A stretch of DNA of 64,000 nt. It comes from Glutamicibacter ardleyensis. Its GTDB lineage: Bacteria > Actinomycetota > Actinomycetes > Actinomycetales > Micrococcaceae. The notes beneath the pieces were generated by a model. It was not told the DNA's origin and did no database searches. It worked only from the letters and a program-made list of their open reading frames with translations. The stretch spans positions 62,001 to 126,000 of the forward strand of contig NZ_BMKX01000007.1 in assembly GCF_014644555.1 (NCBI RefSeq). The letters run 5' to 3'. A program made the position numbers and the translations under genes. How positions within the stretch are numbered: position 1 is the stretch's first letter; the number at the start of each line of letters is the position of its first letter. Shown piece after piece: positions 45,165 through 53,637 of this stretch.

Positions 45165-46466
45165 TCACTTCTCCATATTTGCGGCGTCTTGGCTCTTAGC
45201 GACGATGTCTGCTGGTGAGGACTGTCCGGCAAAGAGCAACGCGATTTCGTCATTCATCGCTCCACCAACGGAGGCGCCGAAAGCGGTGTCGAAGTACAGC
45301 TGAACGTAAGGGGATTCATCGCGGGCCTTGAGCAGCGAGGCGAGGGCCGGGTCTGCCACTGAGTCATTGGCCGCCGGGTTAGTAGGCAGTCCCATATCTA
45401 GCTTCGCGAAGCCTTGCTGCACGCTATCGGAGAGCAGGTACTTGACGAAGTCGACTGCTTCGTCCGGAGCGTCTTGCGAAACACCCCATGCGTCGCCGCC
45501 GCCGAGCTGTGCATCCTGCGCTCCGGCACCGCCGTCAATTGTTGGGAATGGGAACCATCCGGTGTCATCACCCAGACCTTTACCGTCTTCGGTGAGTCCC
45601 TGCATAATGCCCGGTTCCCAGTGGCCCGCCAATTCCATGGCTACTCGTTCGGTAGCTAGCAGGCCTGAGGCTGAGGTTGGGCCGGACTGTGCCGGAGTGG
45701 AAAGGAATCCGGGATTAAATGGCTCTGAATCAATGACCTTTTTGACATCTTCGCCGGCCTTGACGAAGCACTGGTCATCAAATTCCAGGTTCTTGACCGA
45801 GGCGTTGAGTACCTCTTGGGAGCATTCACGAAGTACCGAGTAGTACCAGTAGTGGGCGGCCGGCCACTTATCTCCCGCACCGACCGATACCGGATCAATT
45901 CCCGCTGCTTTCAGCTTTTTGACCGCGTCCATCCATTCATCCATGGTCTGTGGTGGGTTAGAAATTCCCGCTTCTTTGAACAGTGCCTTGTTGTACCAGA
46001 ATCCGGCCAGGCCCACCGAGTATGGCAGCGCGTAGGTTTTCCCGTCGACCTGCCAGCCGGCAATGTTTCCACCAATCATGGAAATCTCGTCCGTGGCCAG
46101 CTCGCTGAGGTCACGGGTTAGGCCTGCTTCAACGTGGCCCGCCAGCTCACCGCCGCCGCGTTCCATGTAGACGTCCGGAGCATCACCACTTTGGAATGCC
46201 GCATCGAGCTTGGTGAGCATGTCTTCGTGCTGCATCGCGCTGACCTCGACGGTTACTCCCTCATGGGCGGCTTCGAAATCGTCGGCTACCTTCTCGTAGT
46301 AGGCCTTGCCTTCACCATTATTGGAGTTGTGCCACCAGGTGATGGTCTTGTCTTCACCGGCAGCAGCGGCGTCGTTGGTTCCCCCTCCGCCCGAACAACC
46401 GCTGGCCAACAGTGCGGTGCTGGCGAGCAACGCAAGAATTCCTAATCCTCTTTTTCCAAGATCCAT
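45165..46466 (-). CDS. Sugar ABC importer substrate-binding lipoprotein
   Basis: Extracytoplasmic CUT1 binding protein of 433 residues. Signal peptide with lipobox LASGC, a Gly-rich linker, then the type-1 solute-binding fold (ITWWHNSNNGEGKAYYEKVADDFEAAH, YALPYSVGLAGFWYNKALF). The ligand is probably an oligosaccharide split by the adjoining GH3 enzyme (inference). ATG 46466 follows GAGGAG. First gene of the operon, under the LacI operators. Confidence 0.93.
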   Translation of the reverse strand: MDLGKRGLGILALLASTALLASGCSGGGGTNDAAAAGEDKTITWWHNSNNGEGKAYYEKVADDFEAAHEGVTVEVSAMQHEDMLTKLDAAFQSGDAPDVYMERGGGELAGHVEAGLTRDLSELATDEISMIGGNIAGWQVDGKTYALPYSVGLAGFWYNKALFKEAGISNPPQTMDEWMDAVKKLKAAGIDPVSVGAGDKWPAAHYWYYSVLRECSQEVLNASVKNLEFDDQCFVKAGEDVKKVIDSEPFNPGFLSTPAQSGPTSASGLLATERVAMELAGHWEPGIMQGLTEDGKGLGDDTGWFPFPTIDGGAGAQDAQLGGGDAWGVSQDAPDEAVDFVKYLLSDSVQQGFAKLDMGLPTNPAANDSVADPALASLLKARDESPYVQLYFDTAFGASVGGAMNDEIALLFAGQSSPADIVAKSQDAANMEK

Positions 46467-46554
46467 AGTGGACTCCTCAAGTGTGTTGGGCGACCCGCTC
46501 CATGCGGTGTCGGACGGTCTGGCTCACCCAAGAATGTCACCGTGACGCAAGTCA

Positions 46555-46560
46555 TGTCAA
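46555..46560 (-). promoter_or_regulatory. -35 element of the sugar importer operon
   Basis: Consensus TTGACA on the minus strand; CATTCT 18 bp downstream could be the -10. It directly abuts the LacI operators at 46562-46587. Confidence 0.5.
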
Positions 46561-46561
46561 T

Positions 46562-46587
46562 CGTTTTCGATAACGTTTTCGAAAACG
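46562..46587. promoter_or_regulatory. Two overlapping LacI-family operators
   Basis: CGTTTTCGATAACG (46562-46575, one mismatch) and CGTTTTCGAAAACG (46574-46587, perfect), centres 12 bp apart. A central CG flanked by A/T-rich arms is the LacI/GalR pattern. They lie between the importer operon and the divergent LacI gene, so both may be controlled. Confidence 0.75.
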
Positions 46588-46668
46588 ATGTCGAAATATA
46601 AGTTTTTATAACTCCAGACCGAGTTTCCTAGTGGGAATCGCGCCTTAGCGTGAGGTAGCGTAGGCCGA

Positions 46669-47742
46669 GTGATAACCCCATCGGCTGAAGTCTCCGGCAT
46701 CCCTGAACAATCGCCTGGCTCTGCCCTGTCTCAAAGTACAACGAACCGCGTGACCATTAATGATGTTGCGCAGGCGGCCGGGGTCTCTGTCTCCACCGTG
46801 TCTAAAGTAGTCAACGCACGTTATGGCGTAGCACCGAGCACCATGGAGCGTGTTCTGCAGGTCATTGCCGAGCTGGGCTATGAAACTTCTCTTGTTGCTT
46901 CGTCTTTGCGCAGCAGTCGAACTAACATCATCGGGATCTTGGTCGCCGAATTTGAGCCATTCGCATTGGAATTACTCAACGGAATTTCGGCAACACTTCG
47001 CGGCACCCAGTACGACCTCATGGCCTACGCTGGCAACCTCGCTCCGGGCGGCCGAGCCGGCTGGGAACACCGCTCACTATCCCGACTCGGCGGGACGCTC
47101 ATCGACGGCGCCATTATCGTCACGCCCACCGTCGAGATCCCACATAGTTCGGTTCCGGTGATCGCTATTGACCCACACGCCGGCACGAGTGGTCCGGCGG
47201 CCATCGATGTAGATAACTTCGGCGGAGCCAAAACTGCGACCGAGCATCTGATCTCCCTTGGACACCGGCGCATTGGTCATATCAAGGGACGTTCAGACCT
47301 TAAATCTGCACACTTGCGCGAGTCCGGATACCGCCAAGCACTACAGGATGCGGGAATATCCTATGACCCACAACTGGTCCATGACGGCGACTATCAACGA
47401 GATCTGGCGGCAATAGCCGCCACCGATTTATTGACGCTTCCGCAACCGCCCACCGCAATCTTTGCCGCCAATGACCTCTCGGCACTTTCGGCTATTGAAA
47501 CGGCCAAAAGCCTGGGACTAAATGTTCCCAATGATTTATCGGTCATCGGTTTTGACGACATTCCCGAGGCAGCCCAATCAAAGCCCACACTGAGCACGGT
47601 ACGTCAGCCTATGCATGAGATGGGAGCCACCGCGGTGACCCTACTGTTGAGCATGTTGGCCGGCGAAGAAGTCACGCAACCAGCGCAGATGCCCGCATCC
47701 CTGATCCCACGCGAGTCGACGGCCACTGCGCCACAACCCTAA
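46669..47742 (+). CDS. LacI-family transcriptional regulator
   Basis: Repressor of 357 residues. After about 25 unconserved residues comes the [38 protein letters not shown], then a periplasmic-binding-like sensor domain with [30 protein letters not shown] and SVIGFDDIP. The start is GTG 46669 with a poor ribosome-binding site. Divergent from the sugar importer operon across overlapping palindromes, its likely sites. A 13-bp hairpin follows. Confidence 0.94.
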   Translation: MITPSAEVSGIPEQSPGSALSQSTTNRVTINDVAQAAGVSVSTVSKVVNARYGVAPSTMERVLQVIAELGYETSLVASSLRSSRTNIIGILVAEFEPFALELLNGISATLRGTQYDLMAYAGNLAPGGRAGWEHRSLSRLGGTLIDGAIIVTPTVEIPHSSVPVIAIDPHAGTSGPAAIDVDNFGGAKTATEHLISLGHRRIGHIKGRSDLKSAHLRESGYRQALQDAGISYDPQLVHDGDYQRDLAAIAATDLLTLPQPPTAIFAANDLSALSAIETAKSLGLNVPNDLSVIGFDDIPEAAQSKPTLSTVRQPMHEMGATAVTLLLSMLAGEEVTQPAQMPASLIPRESTATAPQP

Positions 47743-47757
47743 ACTCGATATTAAACG

Positions 47758-47799
47758 TCTGGCCTCGTCCTAAGCTGGTGAACTTCGGACGAGGCCAGA
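47758..47799. terminator. Terminator between lacI and pyrE
   Basis: TCTGGCCTCGTCC (47758-47770) with its complement 47787-47799, perfect 13-bp stem and a 16-base loop; convergent genes on both sides. Confidence 0.75.
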
Positions 47800-47812
47800 T
47801 GATTAGTAGGCT

Positions 47813-48376
47813 CTAGAGCCCCAACTCGGTCTTCCCATAGGCGAACAGGTAAGGCACGCCAGCTTCGGCTTCGATACGTTCTTTCGCGCCGGTGTCACGG
47901 TCAACGATTACCGCGACGGCAATGACGTTTCCGCCGGCTTTGCGTACACCCTCAACGGCGGTCAATGCGGATCCGCCGGTGGTTGAAGTATCTTCCAGCA
48001 CGATCACGTCCTGACCATCAACGCTGGGACCTTCAACCTGACGGCCCATGCCGTAGGACTTCTGTGCCTTGCGCACCACGAACGCGTCGAGTTTACGTCC
48101 CTGATTGCGTGCGGTATGCATGATGGCGGTTCCTACCGGATCCGCTCCCATGGTCAAGCCACCGACGTTGGTGAATTCAAGCTTTGCCTCGTCGAGCAGG
48201 TCTAACATCACCTCGCCAATCAGCCCGGAAGCTTCCTGTTGCAAGGAGACCCGACGCAGATCGATGTAGTAGTCCGCTTCCTTCCCGGAAGACAGAGTCA
48301 CCTTGCCACGTACGATGGCAAGTTCTTGGATCAGTTCTTTTAGTCGCTCACGGGCGCTGGTTTCGCTCATGGACAT
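47813..48376 (-). CDS. pyrE: Orotate phosphoribosyltransferase
   Basis: Cytoplasmic pyrimidine-synthesis enzyme (187 aa) joining orotate and PRPP to OMP. The PRPP-binding motif VIVLEDTSTTGGSAL, the flexible loop segment RKAQKSYGMGRQVEG, and N-terminal GKEADYYIDLRR are present. ATG 48376 and an ATG six bases later are both possible; neither has a clear ribosome-binding site. Monocistronic. Confidence 0.95.
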   Translation of the reverse strand: MSMSETSARERLKELIQELAIVRGKVTLSSGKEADYYIDLRRVSLQQEASGLIGEVMLDLLDEAKLEFTNVGGLTMGADPVGTAIMHTARNQGRKLDAFVVRKAQKSYGMGRQVEGPSVDGQDVIVLEDTSTTGGSALTAVEGVRKAGGNVIAVAVIVDRDTGAKERIEAEAGVPYLFAYGKTELGL

Positions 48377-48616
48377 AATTCTAGTCGCCTGCGCATGCCG
48401 GGCGTCGCAATCGACATCCCATGTGACGCTTCCTCCAGCACACTATCCTCAGCCGTCCCCGCGTGATGGGTCGCCGCGGCATAGCTGAGTCATCTCGGCG
48501 CTTTTTCTAACGCCAGACCTAGACACAGGCTGATTTCGGTGAACCGTAATTGAGTTGGCGTAACTGAGTAAAAATAGCCCCTAGCCCCAGCGGGAACTCC
48601 CGGATAAGGTGGGATC
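48377..48616. other. Intergenic region pyrE/MarR
   Basis: About 240 bp between divergent genes. I see no clear operator or RNA structure in it. Confidence 0.4.
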
Positions 48617-49051
48617 ATGAACGCGACTCGCCCCTTGGGTTTCTGGTTGAAATTGGTAGATTCGCTGATTGACGAGCAGTTTGCAGCGACCTTAGAAGAA
48701 CACGGCGTCACCCGCCGACAGTGGCAGGTGCTAAACCTGTTGGAGCAAAACCCGGCGTCTGAAGCCAAACTTATTTCTGGCCTTTCTCCGTTTTTTGCCT
48801 CGCCGGATGAGCCTCAAAACGTCACCGAGCATTTGGCAGAATTGGTTGAATCCGGCTGGATTTCACACCTAGACAGTGAATACACAATTACCGAACGCGG
48901 TCACGTTTCACTGGTGAAGCTCAGCGAACTAGTGGACCGGATCCGCTCACAGTTCGGTGAAGGACTAACCGAAGAGGAATATGCCACGACCGTGAGCTCG
49001 CTGGAGCAGATGGCGCGGAACTTTGGCTGGAGCGACGCCGAAACCGATTAA
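48617..49051 (+). CDS. MarR-family regulator
   Basis: Regulator of 144 residues. The winged helix covers about 15-100 (EEHGVTRRQWQVLNLLEQNPASEA, then EHLAELVESGWISH and a YTITERG wing). N- and C-terminal helices would dimerise. The ligand and targets are unknown; no efflux or catabolic gene is adjacent. ATG 48617. Confidence 0.8.
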   Translation: MNATRPLGFWLKLVDSLIDEQFAATLEEHGVTRRQWQVLNLLEQNPASEAKLISGLSPFFASPDEPQNVTEHLAELVESGWISHLDSEYTITERGHVSLVKLSELVDRIRSQFGEGLTEEEYATTVSSLEQMARNFGWSDAETD

Positions 49052-49145
49052 TGGTGAATCGCCAAATGTTGAATACAGATTAACTTTCTGTTCCGACTCC
49101 GATTAAAAGCCCAAGCTCCTTGTTCTCTTGCCTAGGATGGTAGGC

Positions 49146-49970
49146 ATGCGTGAACTGCAAGCAGAGATCATTGAAGAACTAGGCGTCATGCCTGAAATCA
49201 TTCCTACACAGGAGATCACCCGCCGTGTGGGATTCCTGAAGGACTATCTAGCCGCGACGCGGGCCAAGGGCTTCGTACTGGGTATTTCTGGGGGAATCGA
49301 TTCCACCCTGGCTGGTCGCTTGGCGCAATTAGCCGTCCAGGAAATTCGTGAGGCCGGCGGAGAAGCACGCTTTATTGCGGTTCGGTTGCCTCATGGGGTG
49401 CAAAGCGATGCCGATGATGCGATGAAAGCTATGGCTTTTGTCGCCGCGGATGAAGAATTTGAAGTCAACATCGAAAAGCCGGTCAGTGCCTTGGATGTGG
49501 CATTAGACGATGCCGGGCACCCTCGCCTGACCGATTTCAATCGGGGTAACGCCAAGGCCCGGATGCGCATGATTGTCCAGTATGCCTTAGCCGGCGACCG
49601 CCGCTTCTTGGTGCTCGGAACCGACCATGCCGCCGAATCCGTGACCGGATTTTTCACTAAATTTGGTGATGGTGGAGCAGACTTGCTGCCGCTAGCCGGG
49701 CTAAACAAACGTCAAAATCAGGCATTGTTGCGTCAGTTGGACGCTCCCGAATTGCTCTGGGCTAAGGAGCCAACGGCTGACCTATTAGGTGGGCAACCTT
49801 TACGTAGTGATGAAGACGAGCTCGGGCTGACGTACGCCAATATTGACGACTATCTTGAAGGTCGGGAGGTAGATTCCGCGGTGGCCGAAGTCATCGAGTC
49901 CCGTTTCCTGGGTTCGCGCCACAAACGCGCCGTTCCAGCTACCTACCGCGATACCTGGTGGCAGTCTTAG
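49146..49970 (+). CDS. nadE: NAD synthetase, ammonia-dependent
   Basis: Cytoplasmic enzyme (274 aa) amidating nicotinate adenine dinucleotide to NAD+ with ATP. The ATP-pyrophosphatase P-loop SGGIDSTLAGR, the FFTKFGDGGADLLPLAGL segment, KEPTADL and a C-terminal KRAVP are present; no glutaminase domain. ATG 49146 gives family length. TTG 49128 and ATG 49137 are in frame upstream. Four bases separate its stop from the convergent winged-helix gene. Confidence 0.95.
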   Translation: MRELQAEIIEELGVMPEIIPTQEITRRVGFLKDYLAATRAKGFVLGISGGIDSTLAGRLAQLAVQEIREAGGEARFIAVRLPHGVQSDADDAMKAMAFVAADEEFEVNIEKPVSALDVALDDAGHPRLTDFNRGNAKARMRMIVQYALAGDRRFLVLGTDHAAESVTGFFTKFGDGGADLLPLAGLNKRQNQALLRQLDAPELLWAKEPTADLLGGQPLRSDEDELGLTYANIDDYLEGREVDSAVAEVIESRFLGSRHKRAVPATYRDTWWQS

Positions 49971-49974
49971 CCGG

Positions 49975-50274
49975 TTACAGTCCGCTGGTGATAGCTCGCA
50001 ACGCCTGAATATGCTCGGTGAGGCTGGAACGCCCGTGCGCAGAAAGTTTAACCCAAGTGCGCGGGCGTTTACCGACAAAACCTTTGCGGACTTTGAGGTA
50101 ACTTTTTTCTTCAAGGCCCGTGATATGCCGGGAAAGGGCCGAGTCGGAGACTCCGAGAGTCTCCCGCAGAGTCTTAAAATCGATTTCTTCTACTCCCTGC
50201 AGTGCAGCCATCAAGGACAGTCGCACAGGGTTAGTGAAGTCATCGTTCATCTGGGTGCGTGGGTGCTCGCTCAT
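49975..50274 (-). CDS. Winged-helix transcriptional regulator (ArsR/MarR-like)
   Basis: Regulator of 99 residues: DFTNPVRLSLMAALQGVEEIDFKTLRETLGVSDSALSRHITGLEEKSYLKV is a one-domain winged helix (HTH_34-like). Such proteins repress their own operon. ATG 50274 makes an ATGA overlap with the membrane-protein gene; an in-frame ATG at 50289 is possible. Last gene of a three-gene operon whose promoter region has a 27-bp palindrome (50945-50971), the probable operator. Confidence 0.85.
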   Translation of the reverse strand: MSEHPRTQMNDDFTNPVRLSLMAALQGVEEIDFKTLRETLGVSDSALSRHITGLEEKSYLKVRKGFVGKRPRTWVKLSAHGRSSLTEHIQALRAITSGL

Positions 50275-50708
50275 CGTTTCATCATCCAAACACCGCCGAG
50301 AAGCAACGGCAGCGCCACCGCCAGTCCGAGCAATACGACCAGAAATGCAGCCATCGGCGTGGTGATCAGGGTAAGCGTCACTGCGTAAATACCGAGGCTG
50401 GCAAAGAGGCTTAGCAAGTATGCCTTACTCATTCCGCGAGGAAGCACACTACGGACCTTGAGATAGCCAAAGCTCAAAGCGAAGATTGCCAGTATGGCCG
50501 CTCCGACAAGTATAAAAAATGCGGTCAGGCTACGTTCCGGGTGATACACGTGAAGCAACCCGTGCAGCACGCCGAGCACTAGCCCGAGGGATACACAAAG
50601 CATTCCTAATTGCTTGGCACCTCGTTTGGCCACCGGGGTCATCTCACGTTGCGCATTTTCGAAAGCGGCTAGTTGTTCCGCCGCGCTGAGTTCTGGTTCG
50701 CGGTTCAT
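50271..50708 (-). CDS. Hypothetical membrane protein
   Basis: Unrecognised protein of 145 residues. A hydrophilic N-terminus (1-32) precedes four membrane helices (roughly 33-55, 63-85, 97-117, 119-141). It overlaps the regulator and the small membrane protein by ATGA on both sides, so the three are one unit. No transport or enzyme motif seen. Confidence 0.7.
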   Translation of the reverse strand: MNREPELSAAEQLAAFENAQREMTPVAKRGAKQLGMLCVSLGLVLGVLHGLLHVYHPERSLTAFFILVGAAILAIFALSFGYLKVRSVLPRGMSKAYLLSLFASLGIYAVTLTLITTPMAAFLVVLLGLAVALPLLLGGVWMMKR

Positions 50709-50902
50709 GCCAGAGCCTTACGATTTTGCTTCTGCTGCTGAACGTAGGCGCTAATTGAAGCTCCAATGGCTGCGAACCCTGACATTCCCGCAATAGCCAA
50801 CGCCGGAGCTTCAGTGGCCATTCCGGACACTGCCATGAACAGGCATCCGAGGGTCATGACGGACCATAGTGCGACGAACCAAAATTTCTTTGAAACAAAC
50901 AT
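50705..50902 (-). CDS. Small hypothetical membrane protein
   Basis: A 65-residue protein with two membrane helices (about 7-26 and 32-52) and a basic, Gln-rich C-terminus. First gene of the regulator operon, right behind the palindrome. Function unknown. Confidence 0.65.
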   Translation of the reverse strand: MFVSKKFWFVALWSVMTLGCLFMAVSGMATEAPALAIAGMSGFAAIGASISAYVQQQKQNRKALA

Positions 50903-50944
50903 TGTCTTCTCCGTTGTTGGTGGGGCTTGTGTTCTAAGACTAAC

Positions 50945-50971
50945 AAGTACTTTCCATATTGGAAAGTACTT
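50945..50971. promoter_or_regulatory. 27-bp palindrome, probable operator of the winged-helix operon
   Basis: AAGTACTTTCCA TAT TGGAAAGTACTT, perfect 12-bp arms, 43 bp before the first gene. It is the best palindrome in the vicinity and suits a small dimeric winged-helix repressor. Confidence 0.75.
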
Positions 50972-51028
50972 TCACGAAAATCTTTCTAAAGCCCCACCAA
51001 CTAGCCAAGCCAGCACCACATTTATGGG

Positions 51029-52171
51029 TTAGACGAAGGCGCTCACCCCGGTCAACGCTCGTCCGACAATCAATGAATTGATCTCGTAAGTTCCTTCGTA
51101 GGTATGGATAATTTCAACATCGCAGAAGACTTTAGCCATCTCATAGTCGGTCACAACGCCGTTGCCGCCCAGCAATGCCCGTCCCAGGGAAGCCGACCGT
51201 CGAGCCAGCCGCGTAGCAGTCGACTTCGCCAACGCGGCATCAACCGTTTCTAGCTCACCGCGTTCTTGCTTGCGCGCAACATCCACCATCATCGACAGGC
51301 AAGCCGTAGCGTTGCCCGCTATCTCGGCCAAAGGTTCTTGCACCAGTTGAAAAGCAGCAATGGGTTGCCCGAATTGCTGACGTTCCTTCGCGTAGGCGGT
51401 ACAAATATCCAAAGTTGCTAACATCGCTCCGACCGCTTGCCACCCGACCCATGCACGGGATTGCATTAGCAAGGCGTTAGCCGAGGCGAAGTCGACAGCA
51501 CCAGGAAGCTTGTTTTCTAAAGGAACCCGTACGTTATCCATGACAATGTCGGCATTCTGCATAATGCGCAGGCCAATCTTGTTCTCAATTTTTGTAGCGC
51601 TATAACCGGGACGGTCACTCTCTACGAGAAATGCCCCAACCGCACCACTGTCAGGGCATTTTGCCCAGATTAACGCGAAATCGGCAAGAGTTCCCATGCC
51701 GATCCAACGCTTGGCGCCGTTGAGCACATACTCCTCACCTTCACGGGTCACCGTGGTGTGAATGCCACCGGCGATATCCGAGCCATGGTCAGGCTCGGTC
51801 AAGGCGAAGGCGCCAAAAGCTTGAAATTTGGTAAGTTTCGGGAGCCAGAGTTCACGTTGTTCGGCAGATCCGAGAGCGTCGATCATACCCACCACCAGCT
51901 CGTTGTGAATACCAACAATCGATGACAGTGAAACGTCTGCACGCGCGATTTCCGCATGAAGCAGCCCGCGCAAAAGATGCGAGGAGCCGTCTAGCTGGAG
52001 CCCGGCTAGCCCTTGACCAGCTAACCCTTGGACAAGTTCTGCAGGAAATTCCTCGCGATTCCAGAATTCAATCGACTGCCGGCGAATATGTTCCTGTAGG
52101 AATTCACGCACCTGATCTAGTCGTTTTTGATCGGCCTCGTGTAGTTGGTGTGCCACACCCAATAGGTCCAT
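51029..52171 (-). CDS. Acyl-CoA dehydrogenase (glutaryl/short-chain type)
   Basis: FAD enzyme of 380 residues oxidising an acyl-CoA to the enoyl-CoA. Visible: FALTEPDHGSD, GAKRWIGMGTLADFALIW, ERQQFGQPIAAFQLVQ, and the C-terminal catalytic Glu in TYEGTYEINSLIVGRALTG. The C-terminus resembles glutaryl-CoA dehydrogenases, but the neighbours point to branched-chain acyl-CoA (isobutyryl-CoA); substrate uncertain. ATG 52171 follows AAGGAG. Divergent from a MarR gene. Confidence 0.9.
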   Translation of the reverse strand: MDLLGVAHQLHEADQKRLDQVREFLQEHIRRQSIEFWNREEFPAELVQGLAGQGLAGLQLDGSSHLLRGLLHAEIARADVSLSSIVGIHNELVVGMIDALGSAEQRELWLPKLTKFQAFGAFALTEPDHGSDIAGGIHTTVTREGEEYVLNGAKRWIGMGTLADFALIWAKCPDSGAVGAFLVESDRPGYSATKIENKIGLRIMQNADIVMDNVRVPLENKLPGAVDFASANALLMQSRAWVGWQAVGAMLATLDICTAYAKERQQFGQPIAAFQLVQEPLAEIAGNATACLSMMVDVARKQERGELETVDAALAKSTATRLARRSASLGRALLGGNGVVTDYEMAKVFCDVEIIHTYEGTYEINSLIVGRALTGVSAFV

Positions 52172-52191
52172 CAGTTTTCTCCTTCCAAACC

Positions 52192-52211
52192 CTTGGAAGT
52201 CCAAGTATATT
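52192..52211 (+). promoter_or_regulatory. MarR-gene promoter/operator, shared 20-bp motif copy 1
   Basis: CTTGGAAGTCCAAGTATATT holds the palindrome TTGGA-AG-TCCAA and a -10 hexamer TATATT (52206-52211). A second half TTGGACT follows at 52214. A 19-of-20 identical copy precedes the hydrolase gene (54728-54747). Confidence 0.7.
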
Positions 52212-52239
52212 GTTGGACTAAGACTTCTTCAGGGGGTAA

Positions 52240-52746
52240 ATGTTGAATTCTCCGTTGCCACGCGACCCAATTGCCGAGGCCCGAGAACAGTGGGTTTCCC
52301 ATGGCTGGGCTTCCGAAGCTGATGCCATGGCGGCGATCACCGCGGTAATGCGCACCGCGTCGATCTATTTGCAGCGAGCCGATGCGATCCTCAAACCGCA
52401 TGGGCTCACCTTTGCGCGCTTTGAGGTTCTTGCCTTACTTGGGTTTTCCAAGCGTGGTTCGCTTCCCATGAGTCGCGCCAGCGAACTACTTCAGGTTCAT
52501 GCAACTAGCCTGACCAATTCCGTAGATCGCCTTGAAGCCACCGGCTTAGTGCAACGCATTGCACATCCCACCGATGGGCGAACCCGGCTTTTAGAGCTAA
52601 ACCCTCAAGGCTTAGAAGTGCTCAACGCAGCACGGGAGGACCTTAACAAGATGCTCTTCGCCCAAAGCAACTTGGCCCCTAAAGACGCGACGGAACTTTT
52701 CGAAATTCTCTCGCGCTTCCGTCGCGCCTCCTGTGATTTTTTATAA
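52240..52746 (+). CDS. MarR-family regulator of the branched-chain catabolic genes
   Basis: Regulator of 168 residues with a MarR winged helix (about 60-125: TFARFEVLALLGFSKRGSLPMSRASELLQVHATSLTNSVDRLEATGLVQR, then HPTDGRTRLLEL wing). ATG 52240 follows AGGGGG. The shared 20-bp motif suggests it controls itself, the divergent dehydrogenase and the hydrolase operon. Its stop overlaps the convergent dehydrogenase mmsB by 6 bases. Confidence 0.9.
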   Translation: MLNSPLPRDPIAEAREQWVSHGWASEADAMAAITAVMRTASIYLQRADAILKPHGLTFARFEVLALLGFSKRGSLPMSRASELLQVHATSLTNSVDRLEATGLVQRIAHPTDGRTRLLELNPQGLEVLNAAREDLNKMLFAQSNLAPKDATELFEILSRFRRASCDFL

Positions 52747-53637
52747 TGACCCGTCGCGGATCGCATTGATAACACCCGAGAAATCCGTGCCAGCATTGCC
52801 CTCGTCACTGAATTTCCGGTAGAGGGCCGCCGCGAGGCTCCCGAGTTTGGCATCGGTCTGAGTATTATCTAAAGCGCTGGATGCTAACCCAAGATCCTTG
52901 GCCATCAAGGCTGCGGCAAACCCTGGCTGATAGTCACGATTAGCCGGCGATGTGGGGACTGGCCCCGGTACCGGGCAGTTGGTAGTTACTGCCCAGCATT
53001 GCCCCGAGGCCGAGGAGATCACGTCATACAAGGCTTGATGCTCCAGCCCCAAGCGCTCACCTAGGACAAAGGCCTCCGCGGCGCCGATCATGGAAATCCC
53101 TAAGAGCATGTTGTTGCAGACCTTGGCAGCTTGACCTGCTCCATGCCCGCCGCAGTGCACGATTTTTTTGCCCATTACTTCAAGCACCGGGTTAATCTGC
53201 GCCAAATCTGACTGATCCGCACCAAGCATGAAAGTCAGACTTCCCGCTTCGGCGCCAACAACTCCCCCGGATACCGGTGCATCCGCACTGCGGTGACCGG
53301 CGTCCACCGCGAGCTGCGCCGCTTCCCGGGCTTGGGCTACGTCGATGGTGGAGCATTCCAAGAACAGCGTATTGTCCTTGGCCGTTTCCAGCAGGTACCC
53401 CCGGTAAGCATCTAATACATGCTGACCGGTAGGGAACATGGTGAGCACTATATCTACGTCCTGCGCGGCATCGGCGCCAGCCGACACGGTTTCTATGCCA
53501 GCAGCTTGGGCTGCCTCAAGCGCGGCCGGGACAACATCAAAAGCTTTTAATCGATAGCCTGCGCGATGCAAATTGATCGCCATAGGTAGGCCCATATGGC
53601 CTAGTCCTAGAAATCCAATGACTGGCTTCTCGCTCAT
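52741..53637 (-). CDS. mmsB: 3-hydroxyisobutyrate dehydrogenase
   Basis: NAD-dependent cytoplasmic enzyme (298 aa) oxidising 3-hydroxyisobutyrate to methylmalonate semialdehyde in valine breakdown. Rossmann motif FLGLGHMGLPMA, substrate motif DAPVSGGVVGAEAGSLTFMLG and the catalytic Lys in GAGQAAKVCNNMLLG are present. Starts with an ATGA overlap to the hydrolase gene. Confidence 0.92.
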   Translation of the reverse strand: MSEKPVIGFLGLGHMGLPMAINLHRAGYRLKAFDVVPAALEAAQAAGIETVSAGADAAQDVDIVLTMFPTGQHVLDAYRGYLLETAKDNTLFLECSTIDVAQAREAAQLAVDAGHRSADAPVSGGVVGAEAGSLTFMLGADQSDLAQINPVLEVMGKKIVHCGGHGAGQAAKVCNNMLLGISMIGAAEAFVLGERLGLEHQALYDVISSASGQCWAVTTNCPVPGPVPTSPANRDYQPGFAAALMAKDLGLASSALDNTQTDAKLGSLAAALYRKFSDEGNAGTDFSGVINAIRDGSL

